Assembly: GCA_015501595.1 (NCBI GenBank)
Contig: JADNRX010000213.1
Coordinates: forward strand, 30,098-94,097
Direction: 5' to 3'
Source: Hymenopellis radicata
Lineage: Eukaryota; Basidiomycota; Agaricomycetes; Agaricales; Physalacriaceae
DNA: 64,000 nucleotides
Shown here: piece after piece, positions 1 through 12,716 of the stretch
Layout of the letters: each line of letters starts with the position of its first letter
Position numbering within the stretch: the first letter of the stretch is position 1
Program-made: the position numbers and the translations under genes
The notes under the pieces: generated by a model
The model's input: the letters and a program-made list of their open reading frames with translations, nothing else
Told to the model about the DNA's origin: nothing
Databases searched by the model: none

Positions 1-653
1 ACCTCGACAGCCGTACGCATTGCCAATCCCAAAACACTTGAATTCCAAGTTGTGCGCACAACATTACTTCCTGGTTTACTTAAAACCGTCCGAGAGAATC
101 GGTCACATGCATTACCGGTCAAGATCTTCGAGACTGGGGATATCGTCGTACAGGATCGTTCTCTTGAACGACAGGCACGGAACATCCGCCACGCAGGTGC
201 GGTCTGGTGTAACAAGACTGCCGGGTTCGAGGTTATACATGGCGTGTTGGACCGGGCAATGAAGATGCTGGAAGTGCCGCGTATCCGGAGTGATGATTAT
301 GACAAGGACACAGGATACTATCTCAAGGAGACTGAAGGTTTGAGCTCGCTCTTCTGTCCGTGACGTTTATCGCTGACAAACTGTTGACAGACCCTGCGTA
401 CTTCCCAGGAAGAGCGGCGACGATCTACTACCGCCCACCACCTACCAAGCAGACTCGTCTGTCGGAGTTGAAACATAAGCTAGAAGCAACGCTGCACACC
501 AACGCAAGAAGAGATATCGAGTTGGGCACGCTTGGTGTCTTGCATCCCAGTGTCTTGGAGAAGTTCGACATCGGGTACCCTTGTTCGGCGGTGGAGTTTT
601 CTCTTGAACCGTTCAAGAAGGAGATGCAGAAGATCTGGACTAACGATGTATAG
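1..653 (+). CDS. FRS1: Phenylalanyl-tRNA synthetase beta subunit, cytosolic (3' end)
   Basis: C-terminal part of the eukaryotic/archaeal-type PheRS beta chain, which with the alpha chain charges tRNA-Phe in the cytosol. The gene enters from the left edge. Exons are 1-337 and 391-653; the intron at 338-390 starts GTTTGA and ends GACAG, and joins a split Asp codon. The reading frame is open from base 1 and gives the family core with segments LPGLLKTVRENRSHALP and FETGDIVVQD, then a tail containing LGVLHPSVLEKFDIGYPCS. The stop is TAG at 651-653. About 200 residues of a protein usually near 600 aa are present, so two thirds lie outside the window. The identification rests on conserved catalytic-core blocks and is secure. 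Nothing looks broken. Confidence 0.93.
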
Positions 654-736
654 GCGTGTTATGCGTTCTAAATGTACGATGTATCTGTATCTTCGCCGCC
701 GTGTATAGATCGAATCTGATGATTTAGAGAGAGAAT

Positions 737-760
737 GAGCTATGAGCTATGAGCTATGAG
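737..760. repeat. Short tandem repeat, 7-bp unit GAGCTAT
   Basis: Three perfect copies of GAGCTAT followed by a partial GAG, lying in the 277-bp gap between the PheRS beta stop codon and the next gene. This is simple slippage-type sequence. No further function is visible. Confidence 0.9.
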
Positions 761-930
761 GAAGGTATTACACCCGACGGCCGAGTTTTAACGGCAACCG
801 GGTCCCGCATACTGCCTCGCCGGCTCAGGCAGCCACGAATTTGGTCGATCGAAGTGAAACCGTCAACTTGTCTACGACGACACGCATTACCTGTTCACTA
901 GTGGCCAAGAGTTATCGCTGTTACCCAGTC

Positions 931-1354
931 ATGCCTGTTGCAGCATCTCCAAGTCACTATCTTTTCGGAGGAAAACTACTGGAGTCGCTGGATATAGCTC
1001 CTGCCAAATCCGCGAACACAGTGGATAATGTCGATGATTCAAGGGATGTGAGCCTCATCCAAGTACAGCGCGGCGAAAATGGCACAGCATTCTTCAATGT
1101 CGAACGAGACGATGCCATTACGAGGAAGAAACCAGGCACGCAGTACGTCTTTGTCGTACGCCACACTCCTCCGAGGCTGAATTTACGCCAGGGAAAAAAT
1201 GATAGGAAGGAAGGACAGGGAACGTTTGAAAGAGGACATGGAGGCCCAGCTTCACGCCGTCAAAGTTAATTTGCAGGAACTTAAAAGCATTCTGCAACGC
1301 CGCCAGTCACTAGACAGGATTGATTCAATGGACATATCGAGTCCCAATGCCTAG
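931..1354 (+). CDS. Small hypothetical protein with C-terminal coiled coil
   Basis: I do not recognise this family. A two-exon model is 931-1142 and 1192-1354, giving about 124 aa. The intron at 1143-1191 is a good consensus: donor GTACGT, a CTGAAT branch site, acceptor CCAG. Splicing removes a stop and joins frames into the C-terminal sequence EKMIGRKDRERLKEDMEAQL and onward, ending in DISSPNA. The second half is rich in K, R, E, L and Q with heptad-like spacing and is probably an alpha-helical coiled coil; the first half is polar and probably disordered. The start is the only ATG in the frame. It lies convergent with the dehydrogenase gene, whose stop is 53 bp beyond. The clean splice and continued frame argue for a real gene, but function is unknown. 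Confidence 0.5.
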
Positions 1355-1407
1355 GTCGCGATTGCTACTACGCTAGAATTACACTTGCTGGTTCATAATT
1401 ATAACCT

Positions 1408-2739
1408 TTAGGTCCTCTCCTGCATTACACACTCCAAAGCTTCAACCGACTTCGACAATGGGAAAACAGCCGTGATCATAGGCTTCAGGTTGATTTTACC
1501 ACTAGCGATTAGCTCAATGGCTGTCTGGAAGCAGCCAACAGTGTATCGAACACTACCAATCACATCCAATTCTTTAACGACAATCATCGACGTCGGGAAG
1601 GTGTTGAGCGGGCGGCCAAGACCAGCTTGCACATCTAACGAAGATATATTAAGATAATTTCCACTTTTATGAGACTGTCATGACTTACAGGTACCGCCAG
1701 GGTGCACGAACGACATACCCGCCGCCATGCATGCCTCTGCTCCCGACGCCTCCACAGCGATGTCGACACCCCAACTTTCTAGACCGGCGTCCGCCATGCT
1801 TTGCATCTTGAACGCGTCGGCCCATTCAAGGATGTCCTGATCTCCTGGACGAACTGGTGAGAGGGCGGCGTAATCTGCCCACAAGGATTTGGCAAAGTCG
1901 ACGCGTTTTTGAGAAATGTCGAAGGCGAGGATCTTGGAGACTCCGTATGCCCGAGCGACGGCCATGATCAGACAGCCAAGAGGCCCACATCCGCTACGTT
2001 ACGATGTCAATCATCGCGACGAGACGTGTGTTGAAAGCTTACAACACGGCAAGGGTCTGCCCAGCACCAAATTTAGCGCGTTTCGCTATTTGTATAGCGA
2101 CGGCTAAAGGCTGAATACAACCACCTTCTTCCCAGCTTACAGAGTCGGGCACCTTCACCAAGAAGTCGGATTCGCAGACGTAGTATTGAGATAAAGCTGG
2201 GTAAGATTTTGACGCGTTAGAACGCGTTGTGAACGGAAAAGTTCACGTCACGTACTTCCTTGAACTTCCATGAAGCCTGCTTGTCGGAATGTCTTGCAAA
2301 GGTTTGTCTTTCCTCGCTTGCAGTTGAAACATCTGTGAGTACAACGGTCGAGAATGAAAGCAAGGGTTGATGTAATTTGGGCTTACTTCCGACAAGAAAA
2401 GAATGGCTCGATGGCGACACGGTCACCGACACTGACATCCTTGACGTTCTCGCCGACTTGGACTACTGTTCCAACCGACTCGTGTCCCAATACAACGGGG
2501 TCCGTCATAATTTCCCGTCCAACACCAAAGTGTCTGTATATATGCATCTAGAATGGGAGTTAGCGCGGCACAACATGAACAACTCGCATGACACCCACGT
2601 CCGTTCCACAGATGCCAGTAGCTTCAAGCTTGACCTTCACGTCGTCCTTGTTCACCGGGGGTATAGGAACGTCCTTGATTTCGATGGTCATGGCCTTCAT
2701 CAGGACGCATGCTTTGTTAGAAGAGGACTCATGGGTCAT
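1408..2739 (-). CDS. XYL2: Xylitol / sorbitol dehydrogenase (zinc-dependent MDR family)
   Basis: NAD-linked polyol dehydrogenase that oxidises xylitol to xylulose or sorbitol to fructose in the cytosol. Six exons can be read on the minus strand: 2739-2599, 2547-2387, 2332-2256, 2196-2043, 1993-1689 and 1634-1408, with every splice phase agreeing, for about 355 aa (family 350-380). Visible landmarks are the catalytic-zinc segments GICGTD and LGHES, the structural-zinc cluster CRKCFNCKRGKTNLC, the Rossmann motif FGCGPLG, and the Asp in AFDIS that usually goes with NAD rather than NADP. The first ATG opens a short polar leader before KAMTIEIKDVPIPP. Xylitol versus sorbitol preference cannot be decided from sequence; the C-terminus ends slightly early, just after VMQERT. 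It sits near a gluconokinase gene, so two sugar/polyol enzymes are neighbours. Confidence 0.88.
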
Positions 2740-3260
2740 GTTTGCGGAGACGGGGAGGGGGGAGGGGAAATGGTTTTGCGTAAGAGTGGTCAGTTATTTA
2801 ATAAATACGTCCTCGGATGGATCTGATGATCACATTTCAAATGGCCAGTGTCATCATCATGAACCGGCAACTATGGAGAGCGTTAGTGAAAAGTTGTGCG
2901 GCAACGATTCAGAGAAGGCAGTTAGCTAAAGGACAGAACATTCCCTTCGCAAGAACAATCATTCTGGAAAGGATTTGGGATCGAGAAAGGCAGCCTAGAG
3001 GACTCAGGAGGACGATAGTAAGGAGGAGTTAGCTTGGGTTAGTTACCGAGTCTCCCTTGAGTGCCTTCCGCCCGTCGGATCTACCCGTCTGGCTCCCTCA
3101 AGTACATAGATGGAGATCCGACCGTAAAGCTTGGTCACATCTGCGTGGAACTGAGGCGCCCATTAGGCCGTACTGAAGTTAATTCGAATGTGGGAAAGTT
3201 CGTTCGTTCTAATCTAATCCGTCATTGCAATAGATACGATAAATTTAAAACACTGTCCTG
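2740..3260. other. Intergenic region without a convincing gene
   Basis: Lies between the dehydrogenase start codon (minus strand) and the gluconokinase stop codon (minus strand), so it should hold the dehydrogenase promoter and the gluconokinase 3' region. Short open frames on the plus strand have no recognisable family features or consistent splice partners. A G-rich run (GGGGAGGGGGGAGGGG) lies just upstream of the dehydrogenase start, near 2752-2767. Confidence 0.6.
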
Positions 3261-3856
3261 TCACTTTCGCAGCTCCAATAAACCCTGCTTCGCCTTCTCC
3301 GTCTGAACCTCGGTGGAATCCTCCACAGGTACGACAACAACATCCGGCTCCCCTTCCGGACTCTCTAGTGTGGCGAGTTGACTGTCGAGCATGGTGACCT
3401 TCATAAAATGCCCTTGTCTCTTTGACATTCGATCCAGCAGCACCTCACGCGACCCCTTGATGAACACGAAATATGTCTTCGGCCCAGTGTCTCCGGTTGA
3501 CTCTCCCGAAGAGGATTTGCCTCTCAAGATGTCTCGATAGCATTTTCTCAAGGCGGAGCAAGCCAAAACGACGCTTCCCTTCGCTAGATTCTCTAGACCT
3601 GTTTTGCGAATGATCGCTAGCCATGGTTCGCGATCTGCATCGTTGAGTGGTGTCCCAGCGGACATCTTTGCTACATTTTCAGCTGGATGCAGATCATCGC
3701 CATCGATGAAGGGTACATCGAGGGCAGATGCAATAGCTTGGCCGAGTGTTGATTTGCCAGTGCCAGAGACGCCCTTGAATAGATTTGAGTATCTGAACAG
3801 CATAAAGGGAAGTTACTGACCATAACTATTATGATGGCTGGTTCCTTTGACTCCAT
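3261..3856 (-). CDS. Gluconokinase
   Basis: Phosphorylates D-gluconate to 6-phosphogluconate with ATP, feeding the pentose phosphate pathway. Two exons: 3856-3821 encodes MESKEPAIIIVM and 3773-3261 the rest, joined across an intron at 3820-3774 (donor GTCAGT, acceptor CAAG). The join restores the Walker A loop GVSGTGKST. The product is about 182 aa, the usual GntK size. Other family motifs are FIDGDDLHPAENVAKMSAG (substrate binding), LNDADREPWL, ACSALRKCYRDILRG, and a late LLDRMSKRQGHFM segment. No signal peptide, so cytosolic. The short first exon is accepted because it supplies the beta strand that normally precedes the P-loop. Confidence 0.93.
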
Positions 3857-4142
3857 CGTGGCTTGCTGAGGAAAGTGTAAGGTCCGGAGGAACACAGCGA
3901 TATGAAGGGCGGATTGAAACGGATACCGGCCCGTGGACCCGACCGATCCCCGCCAGGCTGGGACCTACAATTCATCTATTCCAGACATTTAGGTATGACT
4001 TCAAAAGCGCGAAGGGAGGCTCAAAACCTGCATTCCACATAATAAAAGATGGAAGCGTTGTGACGTCCAGCCAAGTCCCGGACCCGAACTCCGACTCATG
4101 ACCTAGGGTTAGGGTCAAACTTTTCTTGACGATCTTCAACAC

Positions 4143-7100
4143 ATGTCGACGACAAAAAGGCCGTATGCACGGCTAAAGAGGGCTGCACCAACCTCGGAGG
4201 GCGTAGATATACAGCAATGGATACTGGCCTCCAGCGCGAACAACTCGGACGACGACGATGAATCGGAGCAAAACCGCTTGGCAGACTGGCCGGATGTGCT
4301 GGCGATGGCAGGTCGAATGAGAATGAGCGAGCGCCTACGCTTCATCAAAGAGGAACTGTTGACGGCTGGTAAGTATTTCCGCAATGTCTGGCTCAATTTC
4401 TGATTTAATACCCATAAGACTTGACCATTTCGCAGACGATGGATGTCTTTGCACTCCTCGTAAAGATTCCTGGCCTGGAGGCGGAAAAACTCGGGGCTGA
4501 AATGCTCAAACAAGTCGGAAACGACGTGCAGGAGAATGTATCACGCTGGCTGGAGCACGAAGTCAAGGGCATAGTTGGACGGTGTGTCCTTATGCGCCCC
4601 ATCATCCGCTTCTCATCGATGGGTGCAGGTCTACGGCGCCAACGGATCGATATGCACTCCTCAGCTGGTGCTGTACCTTATATGCAACCACATCAGACCC
4701 ACGACAGCTTGTATGCATGAGCCGTCTCATGGAATCCACTGGACCGGAAGGCTTCAGAAGGGTAAAGAGAGCGCTGAGGGCGACACAGGTCTGCTTTTCG
4801 CGTCATTCCCTTTCGATTGGCACTGATTCGTGTGATATCCATAGACAGACGTGAACGTAGTGGTCAAAGTCGAGAGCATCGTACTCATGGCCGCATGGCT
4901 GGTAGCGAATCCCAAGGCAGAACCATCCAAAGAAGTAACGGTATGCAAATCGTATCCTCTCAAAAATGGACCTCAATTTAAGGACTTCTCTGACTAGGAA
5001 GAGATTATCAAGATGTACACCGCTCTGTTGACGCGTCACATCGACACGCGCATCCTTGTGAATTTAATTGGTTCCGATCGCGTCGTTAATAACTAAAATA
5101 CGACTCCAGGACGTGATTACATCTCCCCTTAGCCTTCAGTTCTCGATACAGGACATCTGGCCTGCAGCAGAGCGGACTGTGAACAAGACACCTACAACTG
5201 CTCTACCTGGTATTCTGCGGCCTCTCTCCCCCACTTAATGACGATCTCACATTTCACTTTAGTGCTCTCACGTTTGTTTTTGGTAAAGCCCGATCCACGC
5301 GCTGCCATACTTGCCATCACTGCGGCGCGTTCGGCGAATGAAGTTGTAAGGCAGGAGGCTGTTCACCTCTTCATCTCGCTTTCGAAAAACAAGGACGTCG
5401 AGATTCCATCACAAGATTTCATCGCTGCTCTTAAATCCTCTACCCCTGAATATCGTGCTTGTTTACTTGACATGATCTCGCATCTTCCACCTGCCAAGGG
5501 CATCGCTGTAGCAGCGTTGGGTAAGGGTGATGTTGATCTAGGACTAGCGCCTCACGTCACATATGCTCTTCAAAACGGAGAGATCAAGGAAGTCGTAAAG
5601 CTCTTAGAGGATGGACTAAAGAGTCCCAGATGGAGGAAGAGCTACTTCGGCTTAGTTGGTGAGGCTCTTTGGGACTATCAGGGAAATGATGTCAAGAGTC
5701 TTGAGACCGAAATGGAAAAGGTTCTGAAGGGCGGAGGGTATGAAGGCTGCGTTGCCACAGCAGTCATCTTGCGACGACGTGAGTTTTCTCCTTCGTGACT
5801 TCACAAACCGAGGAGATGACGTTTCTTAGATTCAACCGATCCCAAGAAGAACCCCGCATTGGCGAAACCTTCGTTCCTCCGTGAGTACAGCAAACTCACG
5901 ACAGCTGATGAAGAGCGGTGGCTGCTACGCGCTATTCGAGAGTTTGTTGGCGTATTTCGTAAAGACTTGATGGGCAATGATGTCCTCAGGTACGCACCCT
6001 TTCCAGCAAATCGTGTTCAATGCTAAAACTTGACTGCACAGACTTCAAGTTGGTACACTTCTTGTCCATGTCGGAGTGCGACGTGGCGATCGACGCGCTG
6101 CATTTGATACGGTAAAGAAATGTGCGGTGCCCGCAGCTGTTAGGGAAGCCATGGGCAAATGGGCAGCGAAAGAGGGCGAGGACCATAACTTGGGAAAGGT
6201 GTTGATCGCTTCGGTGTCAAATGAAGCGTCGGAACTACCTGAAGAAGGAGGTAAAGATTCCGAGAAAGCAGAGAATGAGGTTATCGCCTCTATTGTTGTA
6301 GCACACAAACTTGGCGGGCAAGCCGTGTGGGTCGATATGTGCAGACAAGCAGGGGTGGACCCTGCTGATGTTGTAGGCAAGAAGGGCGCGGAAGCTGTTG
6401 CAATTATCTGCAATGGTGATGAGGTTCGACATTCGCGTATCTCTCGTCCCCGTCTTTCTCATTTCCTCTAGGCATGCCTCCCCGCAGCGACAACTCTAGC
6501 CTTCGTCAATCCACCGGTAGCGGTGGCTCTTCTGTTGGCCCAGGCGAAAGCCGATTTTGCCGACGGTGCAAAAATAACCGACGCAGAATTGGGAATGTGG
6601 GCTACTGAAGAAGGAACTGTCTGGGCTGATGGTACTAACTGTGGCTCCTTCCTCAATGAAAATTTCGTATCTGACTATATATTCATAGTGTCGGCGGGTT
6701 TGCCATCACGGCCTACTAAGTCTAAAGGCAAGGATGCCGAGCTTGAGCGATGGGAGGCGGAAGTACGGAAGTCAAAAAACCAGTCCGCTCTTTTGGAAAA
6801 ACAGTTGGCAATGGAGGCGGAAGTGCGAGCCCGTGTAAATCTTGTCAAAAAGCGCATGGAACGTGGGCTGGGATTAGTGAAGAGCGTGGTGGAAGCAGGG
6901 GCTGTGAGTGGCGTTGCTGTGATCGGAGGAGAGGGCGATGCTTCAGAAGGCACCAGTGTGTCCGATATTGCAAAGTTGCTGTTAGATGTTGCAGGCAGTC
7001 CTCTAGTTCAAAAAATGGCCGGGGACGTCTATTGTGTACGTTGGTTTCCTTGTTTTTTCTCCGCCAGATTTCTTAAACTCACATCTTCTCCAGGCATTGT

Positions 7101-10100
7101 CTCAGGTCTGTGAAAGTAGGTTTGGACCACTGGCCCAATGGATTGGAATAGCGACTCTTCGTAGTATCAAAGGCGATGCAGTCGTCGGCGATGAGTGGAG
7201 GGAAGAGACCATCTTAGGTACGTTCAACGGACCGAGTACAAGTGGATGGTCGTTAATCTTTCCTTCCGTAAGCCATTGTGACCAGATGTCTTTTTCGACT
7301 TCGCTTCCTGGCAGAACAGAAGCCATTTGATCCATCAACTTTCGCGTATGTATTTCCGCTTCTCAAACATGTTCTCCTCAGAGACCCTGCAACAATCAAG
7401 GAGAGTGAAGACGACAGCGAAGATGGTAAAGAAGACGGGAGTTGGCGATGCACGTTCTGCAATTCCATTGCACCATGTGTTCGTTTCTTTCTTTCGATCT
7501 GTGCGGCTGTGTCCTAACCTGCTACAGTTTCCGATCCTTCGTATCCTCGACTAGATACGCTCTCATTACTCTTGACTGAGGGCTCTGCGACACCCCATCT
7601 TACGCCGCTGAAAACAAAGGATACATTAGTTGAGCTTGCTTCGGCAATTGCCGGGAACGCCACGACTGCAGAAACGAATATCCTTTTGGCTGGTACCCTT
7701 CAGGCGGACGTTGGCGGACGTGGCGCATGCTTAAGAGGTCTACAGGTCTGCAATGTCTGATAGAACCCCCAAAACCAACTTCTAATGACAGCTATAGCCG
7801 TTTGATCTGACAGAGCTGGACTTCTCGCCTGCTCTATGGATCGCATGCCACGACTCGGATGAGCAGAATGCGATCCTGGCTCAAAAGATTTGGGTAGATA
7901 ACGGGCTGGATGTTCCAGACGCTTTAGACGATGATATGCTGCAATACCTAGGTATGTCTTGTCGTCTTACCTCTTACTTTCTCTTACAGCCTTCCGTATA
8001 GCCCATCTCGTATCATATGTCCGCGCTGCCTCAGCTGCTGCTATTGCGGATGGGTGGCCTGCGTATTCAACTGTTGAGCGATTAAAAGCGTTCTACATAG
8101 AGAAGGCCAAGGCCCTCGCGCCAGAGTACGATGACTATGTGCGTGACAATTTGACTTGATTGTCTTTTTGTGTTGACTGAGGTTTTCCAGGGTATGGTAA
8201 TCTCCGAGAGCCTTGGACGGACCGATCCGTGGGAAGCAAGAGTTGCCATAGCACGAGCATTCGAGCTGATCGCGGAAGATGTCTTCGGTCTGGAAAGTCA
8301 CGATGAGGCGAAAGAAAGCAATATCTCTACCTTCTTTTCCTTCCTGATCAGTTCGGGTGCATTGGGTGACCGCTCCAGTCCTGCTCGTAGAGGAATGCTC
8401 GATGCCGGAGTGAAGGTGCTGGATGTATGCGGAACAGACGCTGGCATCATGTTGATCAAAGTGTTCGAGGCCTATCTAGCGACAGCCGACGTTAATATTC
8501 CAACAAAGACAGCAGCTCAGAAAAAGGCAAATGACATCCGAGGCGCCGACACCAAGGGACAGGCAGACGAGGAGGCTGAGCGCGCAGATCACACGAAAGA
8601 GGCGGTCGTGATCTTGTTGGGACGCGTCGCGAAATATCTGCCAGCGGGAGATGCGAGGATACCTGGCGTTGTTTCTCGATTGGTGGATGCTTTGAAGACT
8701 CCAAGTGAGGCTGTTCAAATGGCCGTAGCAGGCTGCTTAGCTGGTTTGGTCGGCGGTATGAAAGGCTCATCCGTAGGTTTCCGTCCTCTAAATTCTTCAC
8801 GAGGCTGACGCCGCATCATAGGAGCTCTCCGAACTCGTCGATACATTGTTCACGCAGGTAGTACAAGCTCTCAAGTACGCCGAACGTCGAGGTGCCGCGT
8901 ATGGAATTGCGGGTGTTGTCAAAGGTGTTGGCATCGGTGGAATGCGAACATTCCGTGTAATCCATCGCATACAGGCAGGAGGGACTGCATGGGAAGCTCG
9001 TGAAGGAGGGATGTTCTTGATTGAAACGCTCAGTAGCGTCTTGGGAAGAACGTTCGAGCCCTACGTTGCCCCTTTCGTTCTGCCTCTATTGCTTCAGGCC
9101 TTTGGTGATGCATCTGCGGATGTCCGAGAGGCGGCTGGTGACGCAGCCAAGGCAGTTATGGGAGGGCTCAGCCCATATGGCGTCAAGCTCATCCTTCCTG
9201 GCTTATTGGAAGGACTAGAGGAGAAAGCTTGGAGGACCAAGAAAGGCAGTGCGGAACTTCTAGGCATGATGGCGTACTCCCGTTCAGTGCAGCTCGAGGT
9301 GGTCATCCCGCAAATCACCGCGGTTCTTGGTGATTCACATGCACAAGTTCGGACGGCGGCCAACAAAAGTCTGAAGATGTTCGGAGACGTTATTGGCAAT
9401 CCCGAGGTGAAGAAATTGGTCCCAACACTTCTCAAGGCCTTGGTCGACCCAGGGAAGACCAGTGTGGCGCTCAAAGGTGTTTTGGGTACGACCTTTGTGC
9501 ATTACATTGATAGGTCTTCACTGGCTTTGGTGATACCTATTGTCGAGCGAGGACTGCGAGACAGAGGTTCCGAAGGCAAGAAGCGGGCCGTCCGGATCGT
9601 TGGAAACCTTGCTGGGCTTACGGACGCTGGCGATTTCATCCCATATCTGAGAGGATTAATGCCGTTAGTGCGGATCGTCCTAGTGGATCCTGTACCCGAA
9701 GCACGAGCCACTGCAGCGAAAGCTCTGGGTACGCTTGTTGAGCGTCTCGGAGAGGCCACGTTCCCTGACCTAGTGAAGGATTTGATGAGAGTCTTGAGGG
9801 GAGAGGATGGTAGCGTTGGCGGTGTTGATCGACAAGGAGCTGCCCAGGGTCTCAGTGAAGTGCTCGCTGGATTGGGAATGGAGAGGTTAGAAGGCTTACT
9901 GCCCGATATCCTTCTTAACGTTCGTGCACCAAAACCGGCTGTCAGGGAAGGTTTCATGTCCCTCTTGGTCTTCTTGCCCGCCACATTCGGGGGCCGCTTC
10001 GCTGTGCATCTTCCAAAGATCGTTTCGCCTATTTTAGCTGGGATGAGGGACATAGAGGAGGGTGTCAGGGAAGCAGCCATGCGTGCTGGGCGTATGATGG

Positions 10101-12595
10101 TCAACAGTTATGCAAACCGAGCTGTTGAACTTCTTCTTCCGGAGCTGGAGACTGGGCTGTTTGAGGGTGGATGGAGAATCCGTCATTCCTCCATTACCCT
10201 TATTGGGGAATTGCTTTTCAAGGTTTCCGGAATCTCTTCAAAAGATCCTAATGCGCTAGAGGAGGACTCAGCGGATGCTAATACCACGAAGACTCTGAGT
10301 GAGGTTCTGGGCGAAAAGAGACGAGACAGACTACTGGCCGAGCTGTATGTGACGCGACAAGACGGTGTCGCTACTGTTCGACAAGCTGCTATGGGTATCT
10401 GGAAGGCGGTTGTAGGAAACACTCCCAGGACGGTCCGGGAGATACTCGGGGAGCTAGTTTCCTTAATCATCACTTTACGAGGAGGCGGAGAAGACGAACT
10501 AGAAGAAGTGAGTGCTGACCTTCTTCGCTCTGTCCTGCTGACCCTTTCTCGCTTAGACTTCTTCGCGTACCGTTGCAGAACTGGTCCGCAAGTTCGGAGA
10601 GCGCATCGTGGGTGACATCATGACTGTGCTAAAACAAACCATGGAGACTGGGACCGCAAAAGAAAGAGAGGGCGTTTGCCTGGTTCTCAGTGATGTGATG
10701 TATGTCCTGTTGATATATCTTCACGATGTAGTTGTACTCATTTTTCATTAGGGAGAATGCCCTGGAAGCCCAACGTACACCTCACGAAGACGATATCATC
10801 GGGTTAGTCAGGAATGCACTCGTCGATGATGATGCTGGGGTCCGTGCAGCGGCAGCCAGAGTCGGTGCTCGCGGGGCTGATGAAGCACTGGTCGGTGCTC
10901 TCGAGAAGGAGAGCGACGAAGCCGTTCGCGCTCTCGAAGAGATCATCGGAGTAAGCTTCGTCAATATGTTTCGTATACCCGGTCACTAACGTACTATTTC
11001 AGGTCCGAGCAGCAACCGTATTCCCTGCAGTTTTGCCTACTCTCACAAAACGACCTTTGAGCGTATTCAATGCTCGCGCTCTTGGAGTCCTGGTCCCGGT
11101 TGCTGGTTCTTCAGTGGGACGCAGGGTCAATATTATTCTGAACGCATTAGTGGAAGCACACGAGTCTGTTCGCGCTGGTACTGCCGACGACGAACTTGCG
11201 GAGGAGGTCGCCAATGCAACCGAGAAAGTCATGGAAACCGTAGATGATGCTGACGGCGTAAGCGGAGTCATGATACTCCTCCTAGGGTGGGCCAAATCAG
11301 ACTCTCCAACTCGCCGCCAGTCGTCCTACGAGTTCCTGAGTATCTTCTCTGCCTCGACTGGGGAAGAGGCGGCGGAGGAAGCCGCTGTCTTCAGGATTGA
11401 CTGGGTCCGACAACTTGTCGGGGCTCTCGAGGACCCTGTTTCCGACGTGACTCTCTCTGCATCGTCTGCAATGACAGCATTCGTCAAGGCCATCGACAAA
11501 GAAGAATGGGATCCACTTGTCGTTCCTATACGTCGTGGATTGGAAGGCTTGAGCGAGTCGGCTGGTGTTTCATTGAGCGGCGAGGGTGGAAAAGGAGGAT
11601 GCCTGGGTGCCCTTGTTGGTGTTGTCATTGCTGGTCTTACTGGTGGAAGCTACGAGCAAAGAGAATGCGCCGCCGTTAGCATAGGCGAAATCGTCAGATT
11701 ATGTGCTGGGTCTGGAGGACCGACCTCACCCATCAAACCGCATGTTGTTCCTCTGACTGGGCCTCTGATTCGTGTAGCAGGCACGCCTCTTCCTCCTGCA
11801 GTGAAGAGCGCGATCATACAGACTCTTGGCGGTATGGTGGAGAAGATTTCCGCGTTGGTGAAGCCCTTCTTCCCGCAGTTGCAGAGAACGTTCGTAAAAG
11901 GAGTCAGCGATGCTGGTGAGTACTTATGACCTGCTTTCGCTTCCTTGGGCTTGACTTTACGTTCTTTCTCCAAGGCGGCGTGACTGTGCGTTCAAAATCA
12001 GGGCATGCCTTGGGTATCTTGATGCGCCACGTACCACGTGTAGACCCCGTGATCACCGAGCTCATCTCACTTGTTGAGTCCGGCGGAGGTGCAAGTGCTG
12101 TTGACTCATTGGCAGAAGTTGTGCAGAACGCTGCTGCCAATGTTGGGGAGGCGGCGAGGGAGAAATGCCTTAATCTTGTCAGCGAATCTTTCCGGTCCTC
12201 TGGTGCAGATGGTAAGTCATTCGCATCGTGCTCTGAAGGCCATTCAAAATATTGTTGTTTTAGATGGGTTCATCCAGTCCATCGCTAGTTTGGTCGTCGC
12301 CATCGCCAACGTATGGCCACCAGAGACGCTTCAGTCTATCGTTGATGGTTACCTCGTCTTTGGAACACCTGCAAGTTTGATATCCTCTCACACAATCCTT
12401 GCTCTGCTCGACCCCGAATCAGCGCAAGAGTCTGGGAAACTTTTCCTTGATTTAGGTTCTGGCATATTACGAAGTGTGGCGCAGAAAATAGTCGAGAGCG
12501 CTAGCAATGAGCGAGTTGCGATTGCCAGACCGGCTCGAGAAGCACGGGATATACTAAGGAACATGTCCAGCAGTGAATTAGATGGAATCTTCTAG
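4143..12595 (+). CDS. GCN1: GCN1, translational activator of the GCN2 kinase
   Basis: Very large HEAT-repeat protein that binds stalled and collided ribosomes and recruits GCN2 so that eIF2-alpha is phosphorylated during amino-acid starvation. It spans about 8.45 kb with roughly twenty exons, consistent with the usual ~2,600 aa. The first intron is 4369-4418; its acceptor choice restores TISQTMDVFALLVKIPG. The longest coding block starts near 8822 and runs to about 10.5 kb. It carries the diagnostic EF3-like region, with YGIAGVVKGVGIGGMR and then stacked HEAT repeats such as DVREAAGDAAKAVMGGLSPYG and QVRTAANKSLKMFG. The blocks around 11.0-12.2 kb correspond to the region that binds the GCN2 RWD domain in the yeast protein. 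The stop is TAG at 12593-12595. Individual small-exon borders between 4.6 and 8.8 kb were not all resolved. No frame-breaking lesion was noticed. Confidence 0.92.
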
Positions 12596-12716
12596 ATCAC
12601 CTATGTTTCTTTTTGACTCCTTCGTCCAGCCCATCCAGTAGTCTTAATACCACAGCCATTTGTAATCTGTATCATAGATTGTAGCACTGTATCGAGTATA
12701 CTTCAATCGCGTCACG

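Noticed and set aside
735..760. GAGCTAT repeat as a possible mini CRISPR-like or regulatory array
   Set aside because: Only three 7-bp units with no spacers; ordinary slippage repeat in a eukaryote.
2377..2826. 149-codon plus-strand open frame opposite the xylitol/sorbitol dehydrogenase
   Set aside because: It lies antisense to well-supported dehydrogenase exons 1-2 and has no family features.
9094..10104. Minus-strand open frames up to 200 codons opposite GCN1
   Set aside because: Codon shadows of the long GCN1 exon; the GCN1 frame has clear conserved motifs.
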